From: F23-B02 sp045601285
GTDB lineage: Bacteria > Bacillota > Clostridia > Oscillospirales > Oscillospiraceae
NCBI GenBank assembly: GCA_045601285.1
Contig: JAZRZJ010000021.1
Span: 1-53,277 of the forward strand
Direction of reading: 5' to 3'
DNA length: 53,277 nucleotides
A program made the translations under genes and the position numbers. Shown here piece after piece: positions 15,090-23,204 of the stretch. The notes below the pieces were generated by a model. That model was not told the origin of the DNA. It worked only from the letters and a program-made list of their open reading frames with translations, and did not search any database. Each line of letters begins with the position of its first letter. Within the stretch, counting starts at the first letter, position 1.

Positions 15090-16059
15090 TCACTTCAAAG
15101 TTCCCCTTCACAAGCGTCTTTGGCACGCCGTTTTCGGCGGCTATATGGTTGACCAGGTCGCCCTTTACGACTTTAAGCACAATGACAAGAAGCAGTACCT
15201 TTCCGAGTTTGACTGGTACCGCTCCCGTTCCATCAACAACCCCTACAGCAATATGCTCAACAACAAGGTGGTTTTCACTCAGATCATAGAGCGCTACTGT
15301 TCGACTCCCAAGCTTTACTGTGTAACCAAGAACGGCCGCTTTGCCGGTATGAACGGCAGAAGCTTCAGCTGCAGCAAGGACCTTCTTGAGCTGCTGGACG
15401 AGGTGGGCGCTTATGTAGTCAAGCCCGTTGGCGCAGGCAAGGGCAAAGGCATTCATATTGTAAGGAAAACCGCCGAGGGCTATTCTTGCAATGATGAGCC
15501 CTGCGACAGCGGAAAAATTCTCCGTCTGTTCGAAGGTAAAAAGGACGTCCTGGTTTGCGCATACGCATCACAGGCGGATTACCTCAACAGGATTTATGCC
15601 CCCAGTGCAAACACCATTCGCATGATAGTCCTGCGTTCTGCAGAAACAAAGGAATTTGAGCTTTTCTTTGCCGTGCAGCGCATCGGCGCAGGCTGGACGG
15701 GTTCCGTTGACAACGGCAGCCGCGGCGGTCTTGTTGCCTGCATAAACATCGAAACCGGCGAAATGAGCGAGGCACGCACTCTGCACAATCTTGAGGTTTA
15801 TGAAACCCACCCCGATACGCACGCGGCAATCAAGGGCGTTGTCATTCCCAACTGGGAGGGCATCAAGGACGGCGTTCTTGAGGTTTCCAAAAACTTCCCC
15901 TATCTTGAGATAATCGCCTGGGACATTCTTCCCACCCGGGACGGCTTTACCGTAATCGAGGCCAACACCTCCTCCGGTGTCAACATCATTCAGCTCTGGG
16001 GTCCCCAGCGCTACGGCAGGCTCGGTCAGTTCTACCGCGAGCACGATATAATCAAATGA
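15010..16059 (+). CDS. Sugar-transfer-associated ATP-grasp protein
   Basis: 349 residues. The fold is recognisable by a glycine-rich ATP loop (KPVGAGKGKGIHIV, about residue 138) and a late DILPTRDGFTVIEANTSSG segment with the metal-binding Asp, Glu and Asn typical of ATP-grasp ligases. This matches the sugar-transfer-associated ATP-grasp group found beside polysaccharide genes. The start at 15010 is chosen because GGAGAG lies eight bases upstream; a TTG eight codons earlier lacks an SD. It overlaps the previous gene by 80 bases and the next by four. Likely role: ATP-driven ligation, perhaps of an amino or carboxylic substituent to the wall polymer (inference). Confidence 0.8.
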   Translation: MMQFLRALLAKIKLMVLWVTRILFAPNHFKVPLHKRLWHAVFGGYMVDQVALYDFKHNDKKQYLSEFDWYRSRSINNPYSNMLNNKVVFTQIIERYCSTPKLYCVTKNGRFAGMNGRSFSCSKDLLELLDEVGAYVVKPVGAGKGKGIHIVRKTAEGYSCNDEPCDSGKILRLFEGKKDVLVCAYASQADYLNRIYAPSANTIRMIVLRSAETKEFELFFAVQRIGAGWTGSVDNGSRGGLVACINIETGEMSEARTLHNLEVYETHPDTHAAIKGVVIPNWEGIKDGVLEVSKNFPYLEIIAWDILPTRDGFTVIEANTSSGVNIIQLWGPQRYGRLGQFYREHDIIK

Positions 16060-16652
16060 AATATATCATAATGGCTGACGGCAAGGGCAGCCGCTGGAAT
16101 CACTATATGGGGCACGAGAAGCACGAGATCCGCATCGGCGGCGAAACGCTGCTGCAGCGCACCGTGCGGCTTCTGCACGAGAAGGACGCAGAGGCAGAGG
16201 TCATAATCACCTCCCACAACCCCGCCTTTGAGGTGGAGGGCGCCCTGCGCTATGAGCCGAAAAACAACGTGCTGGAAATTGACCGCTTCACCGCGGAGCT
16301 TATTTCCGACAACGTCTGCTTTCTCTACGGCGATGTTTACTACGAGGAAAAAACCGTCGACACCGTCATTGCAAACCGCGGCTTTCTCCCCGTTGTATTC
16401 TTCGGAAGCGAAAAGAGCATCTGCGCCGTGCTTATCCGTGACGGCGAGGCATTTAAAAAAAGCTTTTACTCCGTTCGTGAAATGGCAGCAAGCGGAGAAA
16501 TGCCCTCCTGCAAGGGCTGGCAGGTTTACCACCATTACACAGGAATGGGGCTTGAGGGCAGGGAAATCGGTCCCTGCTTTATCCGCGTTGACAATTCCAC
16601 CCGCGATTTCAACTCCCCCGAGGATTACAACGAGTTTCTGGGCAAAAATTGA
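16056..16652 (+). CDS. Nucleotidyltransferase-like protein of the wall-polymer operon
   Basis: 198 residues. It begins with a Rossmann-type nucleotidyltransferase signature (IIMADGKGSRW, then K/E residues and GGETLLQRTVRLL), followed by a DVYY acidic motif near 93-96 where the metal-binding aspartate usually sits. It is short compared with glucose-1-phosphate transferases (about 290) and closer in size to MobA- or CTP:phosphoalcohol-type enzymes. The start overlaps the previous stop as ATGA, so translation is coupled. It may activate the polyol- or sugar-phosphate consumed by the phosphotransferase two genes upstream; this is inference. Confidence 0.75.
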   Translation: MKYIIMADGKGSRWNHYMGHEKHEIRIGGETLLQRTVRLLHEKDAEAEVIITSHNPAFEVEGALRYEPKNNVLEIDRFTAELISDNVCFLYGDVYYEEKTVDTVIANRGFLPVVFFGSEKSICAVLIRDGEAFKKSFYSVREMAASGEMPSCKGWQVYHHYTGMGLEGREIGPCFIRVDNSTRDFNSPEDYNEFLGKN

Positions 16653-16673
16653 TGTAGAAAAATTAATATTATT

Positions 16674-16712
16674 ATGCTATACTATCTTTTAATGTTGGTA
16701 TAGCATTTTTAT
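16674..16712 (+). terminator. AT-rich hairpin terminator or attenuator
   Basis: Arms ATGCTATAC (16674-16682) and GTATAGCAT (16698-16706) are followed by TTTTATTT. The same bases hold an extended -10 (TGCTATACT), so the site could be a terminator of the upstream genes or a promoter/operator of the exporter genes. Confidence 0.5.
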
Positions 16713-16746
16713 TTCTATTCTATGATTTTCATGTGGAGACATCTGT

Positions 16747-17523
16747 ATGACATCTGACAAGAAAGAAAAATTCAATAACCGCTTTCTGCTCTCCGAGCTT
16801 ATAAGGCGTGACTTTGTAAAAAAGTACAAGCGCACAGCCTTCGGCATACTCTGGAGCGCTCTGTCGCCTCTGCTTCTGCTGCTGACCATGGACCTGGTAT
16901 TCGGCACCTTCTTCGGACGCAATATGCCCCACTACACCATCTATCTGTTCTGCGGTCTGCTGCTGTTCAACTATTTCTCCACCTCCACCAGAGGCTCCAT
17001 GAATGTTCTTTACAACAACGCAGCTATTTACAGCAAGGTTCCCGTGCCCAAGCACTTTTTCCTGCTGTCCCACAGCGCCGCAAGCTTTATTAACTTTCTC
17101 GTTTCCCTTCTGGTGTTCTTCGTGTTTGTCGCGGTTGACGGCATTGCTTTCCGCACGAATTTCCTGCTGCTTCTGTACCCGATCGTCTGCCTTTTCCTCA
17201 TAAATTACGGTCTTGGTATGCTGCTGTCCACCCTCTACATATTCTTCAGGGATATCAACTATCTCTATCCCGTGCTGTGCCGTATAATCATGTACGCCTC
17301 CGCCATTTTCTATGACGTGAGCATTCTGCCGGGTATCATGCGCAGACTTCTGCTGTGCAACCCCCTGTATATGTGCATTGATTATTTCCGCCAGCTCATC
17401 ATTCATTCCACCGTGCCCTCCATCTCCTATCATCTGGTGCTGGCAGGCATGACGCTGTTCTGCATGCTCATCGGCTGGTTTACCTACCGCATAAGCCGTG
17501 ACCGCATCGCACTGTTCGTCTAA
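16747..17523 (+). CDS. ABC-2 type polysaccharide exporter permease (TagG/Wzm-like)
   Basis: 258 residues with about six hydrophobic segments and the family N-terminus (LLSELIRRDFVKKYKRTAFG followed by ILWSALSPL). The end of the chain has NPLYMCIDYFRQLI, typical of the polysaccharide/teichoic-acid exporter group. It forms the membrane channel of an ABC exporter moving a lipid-linked polymer across the cytoplasmic membrane. It starts with GGAG eight bases upstream and is followed after 11 bases by its ATPase. Its place beside ATP-grasp and phosphotransferase genes supports export of the polymer made by them. Confidence 0.9.
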   Translation: MTSDKKEKFNNRFLLSELIRRDFVKKYKRTAFGILWSALSPLLLLLTMDLVFGTFFGRNMPHYTIYLFCGLLLFNYFSTSTRGSMNVLYNNAAIYSKVPVPKHFFLLSHSAASFINFLVSLLVFFVFVAVDGIAFRTNFLLLLYPIVCLFLINYGLGMLLSTLYIFFRDINYLYPVLCRIIMYASAIFYDVSILPGIMRRLLLCNPLYMCIDYFRQLIIHSTVPSISYHLVLAGMTLFCMLIGWFTYRISRDRIALFV

Positions 17524-17534
17524 GGAGGTGCGTG

Positions 17535-18986
17535 ATGGAAGAAAGAAAAACCGTTCTCACTCTGGACAACGTTTCCGTCCAGTACCGCAAAAACACCTCC
17601 CAGTCCACCGCTGAGCTGGTGCTGGGACTGTTTAAGAAGAACAAGAAATCCAACACCTTCTGGGCGCTGAGGAATCTCTCCTTCAGTCTTCAGCAGGGCG
17701 ATATGCTGGGCGTAATCGGCCGCAACGGTGCAGGCAAAAGCACCACCATGAAGGCCGTCAGCGGAACGCTGACTCCCGCAAGCGGCACGATTACCCGTGA
17801 GGGCAAGCTCTGTGCTCTGCTTGAGCTTGGCGCCGGCTTTGACCGCGAGATGACCGTTAAGGAAAACGTTTACCTCCGCGGCGCCCTTCTCGGCTATTCA
17901 AAAGAATTTATTGACTCAAAGTACGATGAAATCATCGACTTCGCGGATATGCGCGAATTTGAGGACAATCCCTTCCGCACTCTCTCCTCGGGCATGAAAT
18001 CCCGAATTGCCTTCTCCATCGCCAGCATGGTCGAGCCCGACATCATCATTCTTGACGAGGTCTTTGCCGTAGGCGACGGTGATTTCAAAAAGAAGAGTCA
18101 GGAGCGCATGAATGAAATCATCGGCAACGGCAAAACCACGGCGCTTATCGTTTCCCACAGCCTTTCCACCGTGCGCCAGCAGTGCAACAAGGTGCTGTGG
18201 CTGAACAAGGGACGCATGGTCATGTTCGGCGAGGCAAACGCCGTCTGCGATGAGTACAAGAAATTCCTGGACACAGGTGTTCTTCCCGAAACCGAAGCGC
18301 TTAAAAAGGTTGAGGAAAATCCCAGAAACAAGCTTAAAAAGAGTCCCAAAAAAAGACTTCTTGAAGCTTTCATCTACATCATGCTCATTCTTGCCGCCGT
18401 TGCGGGCGGCTTTGTATGGGCGCAGTATGACCTGCTGAAGTCCTATGTGATTTCCCACACCTCCGAAAGCTCGGAAATTCTCACCATCGCCGGCAACTAT
18501 CACAGTCAGATTGATGACATATTGTCCGCCAATACGAAAAACTGGGATTACTCCATATTTGAGGACTCCGCAGACGCCATAATCAACGATGAAATAAGCT
18601 ATCGCGAGGTGGCAAAGGAGGTTCTGCGCAAGGCGGGTACCGTTGACACCGGAAGCTATAAGCTGACGCTTGCCGCGGCAGAGATCGAAGCCGTAAAGTA
18701 TGTTCACATGGCGCGGCTTGACGCGCTTGTTGCGGAAATGCGTGCCGACTTTGAGGCTCAGCCCGAGGGCAAATACCGCAGTCTTATGGTTTATTCCTAC
18801 CTCCATTGCGACAGGTTCTATGAGCTTGAGGAGGCCTGCGACGACGATATGCAGGAGATCATTGAGGAAATCCGCTCCATACTCCGCAAAAGCGGGCTTC
18901 CCGAGGATATGGCCGACCAGGTCTGGAATGCCTACAAAACCGAAAAGGTCTATCTTCTTGCCTATTACTGCGTACAGCTTCGATAA
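17535..18986 (+). CDS. ABC exporter ATPase with C-terminal extracytoplasmic domain (TagH-like)
   Basis: 483 residues. The ATPase domain has Walker A GRNGAGKST (62-70), signature LSSGM (150-154), Walker B IIILDE (170-175) and the switch His near 208. LGAGFDREMTVKEN is typical of polysaccharide exporters. A single membrane segment (about 276-297) follows a lysine-rich linker, then about 185 residues predicted outside the membrane. TagH has the same overall plan, but this outer domain is helical and acidic, and I see no SH3-like or LysM-like motif in it. The ATG at 17535 is preferred over GTG at 17532 because AAGGAGG (17522-17528) is then better spaced. It pairs with the permease upstream. Confidence 0.88.
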   Translation: MEERKTVLTLDNVSVQYRKNTSQSTAELVLGLFKKNKKSNTFWALRNLSFSLQQGDMLGVIGRNGAGKSTTMKAVSGTLTPASGTITREGKLCALLELGAGFDREMTVKENVYLRGALLGYSKEFIDSKYDEIIDFADMREFEDNPFRTLSSGMKSRIAFSIASMVEPDIIILDEVFAVGDGDFKKKSQERMNEIIGNGKTTALIVSHSLSTVRQQCNKVLWLNKGRMVMFGEANAVCDEYKKFLDTGVLPETEALKKVEENPRNKLKKSPKKRLLEAFIYIMLILAAVAGGFVWAQYDLLKSYVISHTSESSEILTIAGNYHSQIDDILSANTKNWDYSIFEDSADAIINDEISYREVAKEVLRKAGTVDTGSYKLTLAAAEIEAVKYVHMARLDALVAEMRADFEAQPEGKYRSLMVYSYLHCDRFYELEEACDDDMQEIIEEIRSILRKSGLPEDMADQVWNAYKTEKVYLLAYYCVQLR

Positions 18987-19022
18987 AGCAAACTGCATGA
19001 GCAAAGCTCAGGCAGTTTATAG

Positions 19023-19049
19023 AAAAAGCCTTGAAAATCAAGGCTTTTT
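19023..19049 (+). terminator. Terminator of the exporter operon
   Basis: AAAAAGCCTTG and CAAGGCTTTTT pair around AAAAT. A weaker AAACTGC/GCAGTTT hairpin precedes it (18990-19018). Confidence 0.85.
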
Positions 19050-19143
19050 GTGGCGGCAATCCAATAGAGGCGGGCCTTGCCCCCTCGAGCTCCCCCGCTG
19101 CTCTATAGTCTTTTATGCCGATGATAGAGTTTTTGACAGTCTC

Positions 19144-19177
19144 AAACTGCCGTGGATTTCAAAATCCGCGGCAGTTC
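19144..19177 (+). other. Perfectly structured hairpin in spacer
   Basis: AACTGCCG-T-GGATTT and AAATCC-G-CGGCAGTT form a long hairpin with a very short loop and no T run. It lies just upstream of the acyl-CoA ligase promoter in a 262-base spacer with no other coding signal. Confidence 0.55.
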
Positions 19178-19185
19178 TATGTTCA

Positions 19186-19214
19186 TTGACTTTAGGTTAT
19201 GATTGTTATATTAT
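19186..19214 (+). promoter_or_regulatory. Promoter of the acyl-CoA ligase gene
   Basis: TTGACT (19186-19191), 17-base spacer, TATTAT (19209-19214), 34 bases before the ATG; the SD is AGAGGA. Confidence 0.75.
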
Positions 19215-19248
19215 CAGATTAATTATTCGCAGCTTAAGAGGACATTAA

Positions 19249-20961
19249 ATGGACGTATCCAATGTAAAAGCTCCCTGGAGGGAGCAGCTCGGCGACGTGC
19301 CCTTCACGCTCAGCTACTTCCGCGGCACCATGTTTCAGGCGGTTGAAAAAATCGCGGAAAAGTATCCGGATTTCATCGCCTTTGACTTCATGGGAAAGGC
19401 CACAAAATACAAGACCTTTTTAAAGGAAATACGGCGCTGCGCAGACGCTTTGCACTCTCTCGGCGTGAGAGAAAACGACTGCGTTACCATTGCCATGCCC
19501 AACTGTCCCCAGGCGGTTAAAATGTTCTACGCCGTCAATCTCGCAGGCGGAATATGCAATATGATCCACCCGCTTTCCGCCGAAAAGGAAATTGAGTTTT
19601 TCCTCAACGAATCCAAGTCTGTCACCGCCATCACGCTTGACCAGTTCTACGGAAAATTTGCCGATGTGAGAGGCAACACGGGTCTCAGAAACCTCATCAT
19701 TACAAGCGTTAAAGATGAGCTTCCCGTACACATAAAAGCGGGCTACGGGCTCACTGAGGGCCGCAAAACCAAAAAGCTGCCGGACGACGCTCCCGTTATT
19801 TACTGGAACGATTTTCTCCGCATGGCCGACGGAAGCTTCAGGGGCGTTGAACGCGGTTCCGACGACCCTGCCGTCATTCTTTACTCCGGCGGCACAACCG
19901 GCACCACAAAGGGTATTCTGCTTTCAAACCTCAATTTCAATGCGCTCAGCCAGCAGGTCATCGCCACAAATCCCATGTTCCGTCCCGGCGACAGAATGCT
20001 TGCCGCAATGCCGCTTTTCCACGGCTTCGGTCTGGGTGTCTGCGTTCACACCATGCTGACACAGGGCGGCAGATGTATCCTCATTCCCCGCTTCACCGCG
20101 GAAAGCTACGCAAAGCAGATTGTTAAATACAAATGCAACTTCATTGCAGGCGTACCCACGCTTTATGAGGCGCTCCTGCGCATTCCTGCCATGGACGGCG
20201 CCGACCTCAGCTCCCTCAAGGGTGTTTTCTCCGGCGGCGATTCTCTTTCCGTTGAGCTTAAGAAAAAGTTTGACAGCTTCCTTGCCGAGCACAAGGCCTC
20301 CGTTCAGATTCGCGAGGGCTTCGGTCTTACGGAGTGCGTCACCGCCTCCTGTCTCACGCCCTATCACATGGCGAAGGAGGGCAGTATCGGTCTTCCCTTC
20401 CCCGACACCTACTACAAAATAGTCAGACCCAACACGGACGAGGAGCTCCCCTACGGAGAGGAGGGCGAAATTGTCATTGCGGGACCTACGGTCATGAAGG
20501 AATACATCAATCAGCCGCAGGAAACCGCCGACACGCTGCGCCGTCACTCCGACGGGCTCACATGGCTGCACACGGGCGACCTCGGCATCATGGACGCCCG
20601 GGGCTTCATTTACTTCCGCGGACGCGCCAAGCGCATGATTATTTCCTCCGGCTACAACGTGTATCCCGGTCAGCTTGAAAACATTCTCGACGCAAACGAG
20701 CTTGTGCAGATGAGCTGTGTCATCGGCATTCCCGACCCCTACAGAATGCAGAAGGTCAAGGCCTTTGTCATGCTGAAGCCCGGTGTTCCCGCCACGAAGG
20801 AAACCAAAGACGCGCTCATGGCATATTGCCGCAAATATATCGCCAAATATGCCATGCCCTGCGACATTGAGTTCAGGGCTGAGCTTCCCAAAACGCTGGT
20901 GGGCAAGGTCGCCTACCGCTTGCTTGAGGAAGAGGAAGCCGGAAAGCGCAAGACAGAGTAA
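19249..20961 (+). CDS. AMP-forming acyl-CoA synthetase/ligase
   Basis: 570 residues of the ANL superfamily: P-loop YSGGTTGTTKG (about 211-221), REGFGLTE (about 354-361), HTGDLG (about 441-446) and the C-terminal catalytic lysine in LVGKVAYR (about 551). It activates a carboxylic acid to an acyl-adenylate and usually the CoA thioester. The substrate is not evident; a medium- or long-chain fatty acid is the family's usual choice. It has its own promoter after the exporter-operon terminator and ends at a bidirectional terminator. A second ligase of the same family is at 50478-52202. Its place after the polymer exporter may mean lipid supply for the polymer, but that is weak inference. Confidence 0.9.
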   Translation: MDVSNVKAPWREQLGDVPFTLSYFRGTMFQAVEKIAEKYPDFIAFDFMGKATKYKTFLKEIRRCADALHSLGVRENDCVTIAMPNCPQAVKMFYAVNLAGGICNMIHPLSAEKEIEFFLNESKSVTAITLDQFYGKFADVRGNTGLRNLIITSVKDELPVHIKAGYGLTEGRKTKKLPDDAPVIYWNDFLRMADGSFRGVERGSDDPAVILYSGGTTGTTKGILLSNLNFNALSQQVIATNPMFRPGDRMLAAMPLFHGFGLGVCVHTMLTQGGRCILIPRFTAESYAKQIVKYKCNFIAGVPTLYEALLRIPAMDGADLSSLKGVFSGGDSLSVELKKKFDSFLAEHKASVQIREGFGLTECVTASCLTPYHMAKEGSIGLPFPDTYYKIVRPNTDEELPYGEEGEIVIAGPTVMKEYINQPQETADTLRRHSDGLTWLHTGDLGIMDARGFIYFRGRAKRMIISSGYNVYPGQLENILDANELVQMSCVIGIPDPYRMQKVKAFVMLKPGVPATKETKDALMAYCRKYIAKYAMPCDIEFRAELPKTLVGKVAYRLLEEEEAGKRKTE

Positions 20962-20967
20962 TAAAAT

Positions 20968-21009
20968 ATCCCCGGTTTGAACGGATTAACGCTCAAACCG
21001 GGGATTTTT
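20968..21009. terminator. Bidirectional terminator
   Basis: ATCCCCGGTTTGA and TCAAACCGGGGAT pair around a 12-base loop, with T runs on the right for the ligase and A/T residues on the left for the SLH gene. Confidence 0.88.
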
Positions 21010-21015
21010 CAGTTT

Positions 21016-23049
21016 TTATTGATCACCCATGTCACGATACATGAAGAGCACAACTGCCCAGCGGGTGCAGGTTGCGTTGGGACGGAAGGTGCCGTCGTTA
21101 TAGCCCGTGGTGATGCCCTTCTCAACCGCCCATGCGATTGCCTCCTTGTAGGCATTTGCAATGGTCGGAGCATCCTTGAAACCGTCAACGGTGCCGCTTG
21201 TGGAAGGCTCGCCCTCGGCGCGCCAGAGGAATGTCACGAACTGCGCTCTCGTTACGGTGTCGTTGGGCTTGAAGAGACCGCCCGGGTAGCCCGTGGTGAT
21301 TCCCTTTTCAGCAGCCCACAGAATTGCCTTGTAATAGGGATTTGCCTTGCCGTTTGCCTGAACTGCGCTGACATCGCTGAAGGGGCAGACAACACTCTGA
21401 GGCTCGGGACAGCCTGCAGCACGCCAAAGGAACGTTACGACCTGACCGCGTGTGCAGTTTGCGCCGGGCTGGAAGTGGGTTGCGTCAAAGCCGCCGGTTA
21501 TCTGCTGGGGCGTATGGTAATATGCCCACAGAATTGCATCGTAATAGTTGTCCGTTTCCTTTACGTCAAGGAAGGGATTGGAGAGCTTGTAATCGGGGGC
21601 CTTTGCGCCGCATACGGTGCAGATGCCCTTTTCATAGTGATGTCCCGAAGGAGCAACAGCTCTGTCAAAGCTGAATGCGCCGTACTGCTCATTGTTCCAC
21701 GTGTAGTGCAGAGTAACGCCCTCGGTGCAGCTTGCCCTGCCCTCTGCGGCAACGGTGTAGTCGGTGTCGTTGAGTGCGGGGAGCGTTACGTTCATGCTGT
21801 CGCTGCAGTTGAAGCAGCGGCAGATAAGCAGACCTTCGCTGTCCACGGTAGGTACCTTGCTTACGGTGCAGTCATAAAAGGCGTGACCCTGGGGCGGTAT
21901 TTCCTTGTCAAAACGGAACTCGCCGTACTGCCTGTCATTCCATGTGTAACGAAGAATACAGCCCTCGGTGCAGCTTGCCTGACCGATGACCTCAAAGGTG
22001 TAATCGTTGTAGTTAAACGCGGGCAGAGTGACGGTTACGGTTCCCCTGCACTTTGAGCAGATGCCCTTAATCTGTCCCTCCGTGGTTTCCGTGGGGGCGG
22101 TTACAAGTGAATAGCTGTAGCTATGGGAGCTTGCGGGAAGCTTAACATCAAAGCTGAATGTGCCGTAGCTTGTATTTTTCCATGTATAGCGGGCTGTGCC
22201 GTCGGAGCTGCAGCTTGCGGCAGTCAGCACCTTATAGCTGTAATCGTTTGTGTTCAGCTTGGGGAGAGCCACGTCCTTTGCCGCACCGCAGCGAGTGCAG
22301 TAGCAGGAAATTTTGCCTTCCTTGCTTTCGGTGGGGCTTACGGACAGGGAGTAGCTGCTGCCGTAGTTATGTCCGCCTGCGCAGGTGGATTCGGAGTTGT
22401 CCGCGGTGTTTGCGTTATAAAGGAAAATCGAGTAGCCCGAGTAATAGCTTACATAGGCGGAGTATGTCCAGTAATCCAGACGGATATGGGGATTGCTGTC
22501 GCCGCAGTAGCTGAAGCAGTAGAAGCCGTTTTCATCGCAGGAGATGAAGGCTACCGAGTGGGTGGGATCGGCGCGGAGATGCTCACCCGCCTGGGCATAG
22601 CGCTGAAGCATACTCTTGAGACCTGCGGCAGTATAGCCGAAGCTTGAGAGATACATCTTGTTCTCGTTGGCCACATCATCATAGACAACCTTGCTGACAA
22701 AATAGCTGTAGGCACAGCAGCCCGTTGAGCCTCGGATATCCTTTGAATAGGTGCCGTCGTTGACATGATATGTGTAGGCGCCCGAATTGGGATAGTTGAA
22801 GGTGCCGCCGCCGATTGCCGCAAAGTCGGAGCTGAACATGAAGTGCTTCATGTAATTCTGCGCCTGCGAAACATTTATGCCGCTGCCCTTGAAGTTCTGA
22901 TACTCAATATTCTTGAGCATGGTGCTGATTCGCTGGTCGTCGGCATCGGAAATATATGAGGTCGATGCGCTTGCATTTATACTGAACACGGGAGCAAGTC
23001 CCAGCAGCATTACCGCTGTCAGAGCTATGCTCACTAAGCGTTTTTTCAT
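21016..23049 (-). CDS. Secreted SLH-anchored protein with papain-like N-domain and zinc-ribbon-like repeats
   Basis: 677 residues from the ATG that follows GAGGAGA (start at 23049; the longer frame lacks support). A signal peptide (MKKRLVSIALTAVMLLGLAP) leads an N-domain with GSTGCCAYSYFVS and a later HSVAFI and DENGFYCFSY, which resembles an NlpC/P60- or papain-fold cysteine peptidase/amidase; I infer Cys and His as catalytic. Then come three full and one partial copies of a roughly 75-residue repeat with CxxC pairs, a central DY and YTW...YG.F.FD, each ending in GH or SH. Three SLH domains (PFLDV..., PFSDV..., GFKDA...) close the chain and should bind it to the cell-wall polymer. It is monocistronic with its own promoter. 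Confidence 0.82.
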   Translation of the reverse strand: MKKRLVSIALTAVMLLGLAPVFSINASASTSYISDADDQRISTMLKNIEYQNFKGSGINVSQAQNYMKHFMFSSDFAAIGGGTFNYPNSGAYTYHVNDGTYSKDIRGSTGCCAYSYFVSKVVYDDVANENKMYLSSFGYTAAGLKSMLQRYAQAGEHLRADPTHSVAFISCDENGFYCFSYCGDSNPHIRLDYWTYSAYVSYYSGYSIFLYNANTADNSESTCAGGHNYGSSYSLSVSPTESKEGKISCYCTRCGAAKDVALPKLNTNDYSYKVLTAASCSSDGTARYTWKNTSYGTFSFDVKLPASSHSYSYSLVTAPTETTEGQIKGICSKCRGTVTVTLPAFNYNDYTFEVIGQASCTEGCILRYTWNDRQYGEFRFDKEIPPQGHAFYDCTVSKVPTVDSEGLLICRCFNCSDSMNVTLPALNDTDYTVAAEGRASCTEGVTLHYTWNNEQYGAFSFDRAVAPSGHHYEKGICTVCGAKAPDYKLSNPFLDVKETDNYYDAILWAYYHTPQQITGGFDATHFQPGANCTRGQVVTFLWRAAGCPEPQSVVCPFSDVSAVQANGKANPYYKAILWAAEKGITTGYPGGLFKPNDTVTRAQFVTFLWRAEGEPSTSGTVDGFKDAPTIANAYKEAIAWAVEKGITTGYNDGTFRPNATCTRWAVVLFMYRDMGDQ

Positions 23050-23087
23050 ACATATTTCTCCTCTTGAAAGCATTAACACATCATAAA

Positions 23088-23116
23088 ATAATACAGTTTT
23101 TATGTGTATAAGTCAA
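23088..23116 (-). promoter_or_regulatory. Promoter of the SLH gene
   Basis: Reverse strand TTGACT (23116-23111), 17-base spacer, TATTAT (23093-23088). Confidence 0.75.
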
Positions 23117-23146
23117 CCGGACAAATTTAAACTTTTCGTAACAAGC

Positions 23147-23175
23147 TTGTGAAACGGACAAGTTAGTGTTATTAT
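23147..23175 (+). promoter_or_regulatory. Promoter of folC-ruvX
   Basis: TTGTGA (23147-23152), 17-base spacer, TATTAT (23170-23175). It implies that the in-frame ATG near 23172 is not used. Confidence 0.6.
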
Positions 23176-23204
23176 GTTTGTATTCTTTTTACGGAGAAAA
23201 CACA

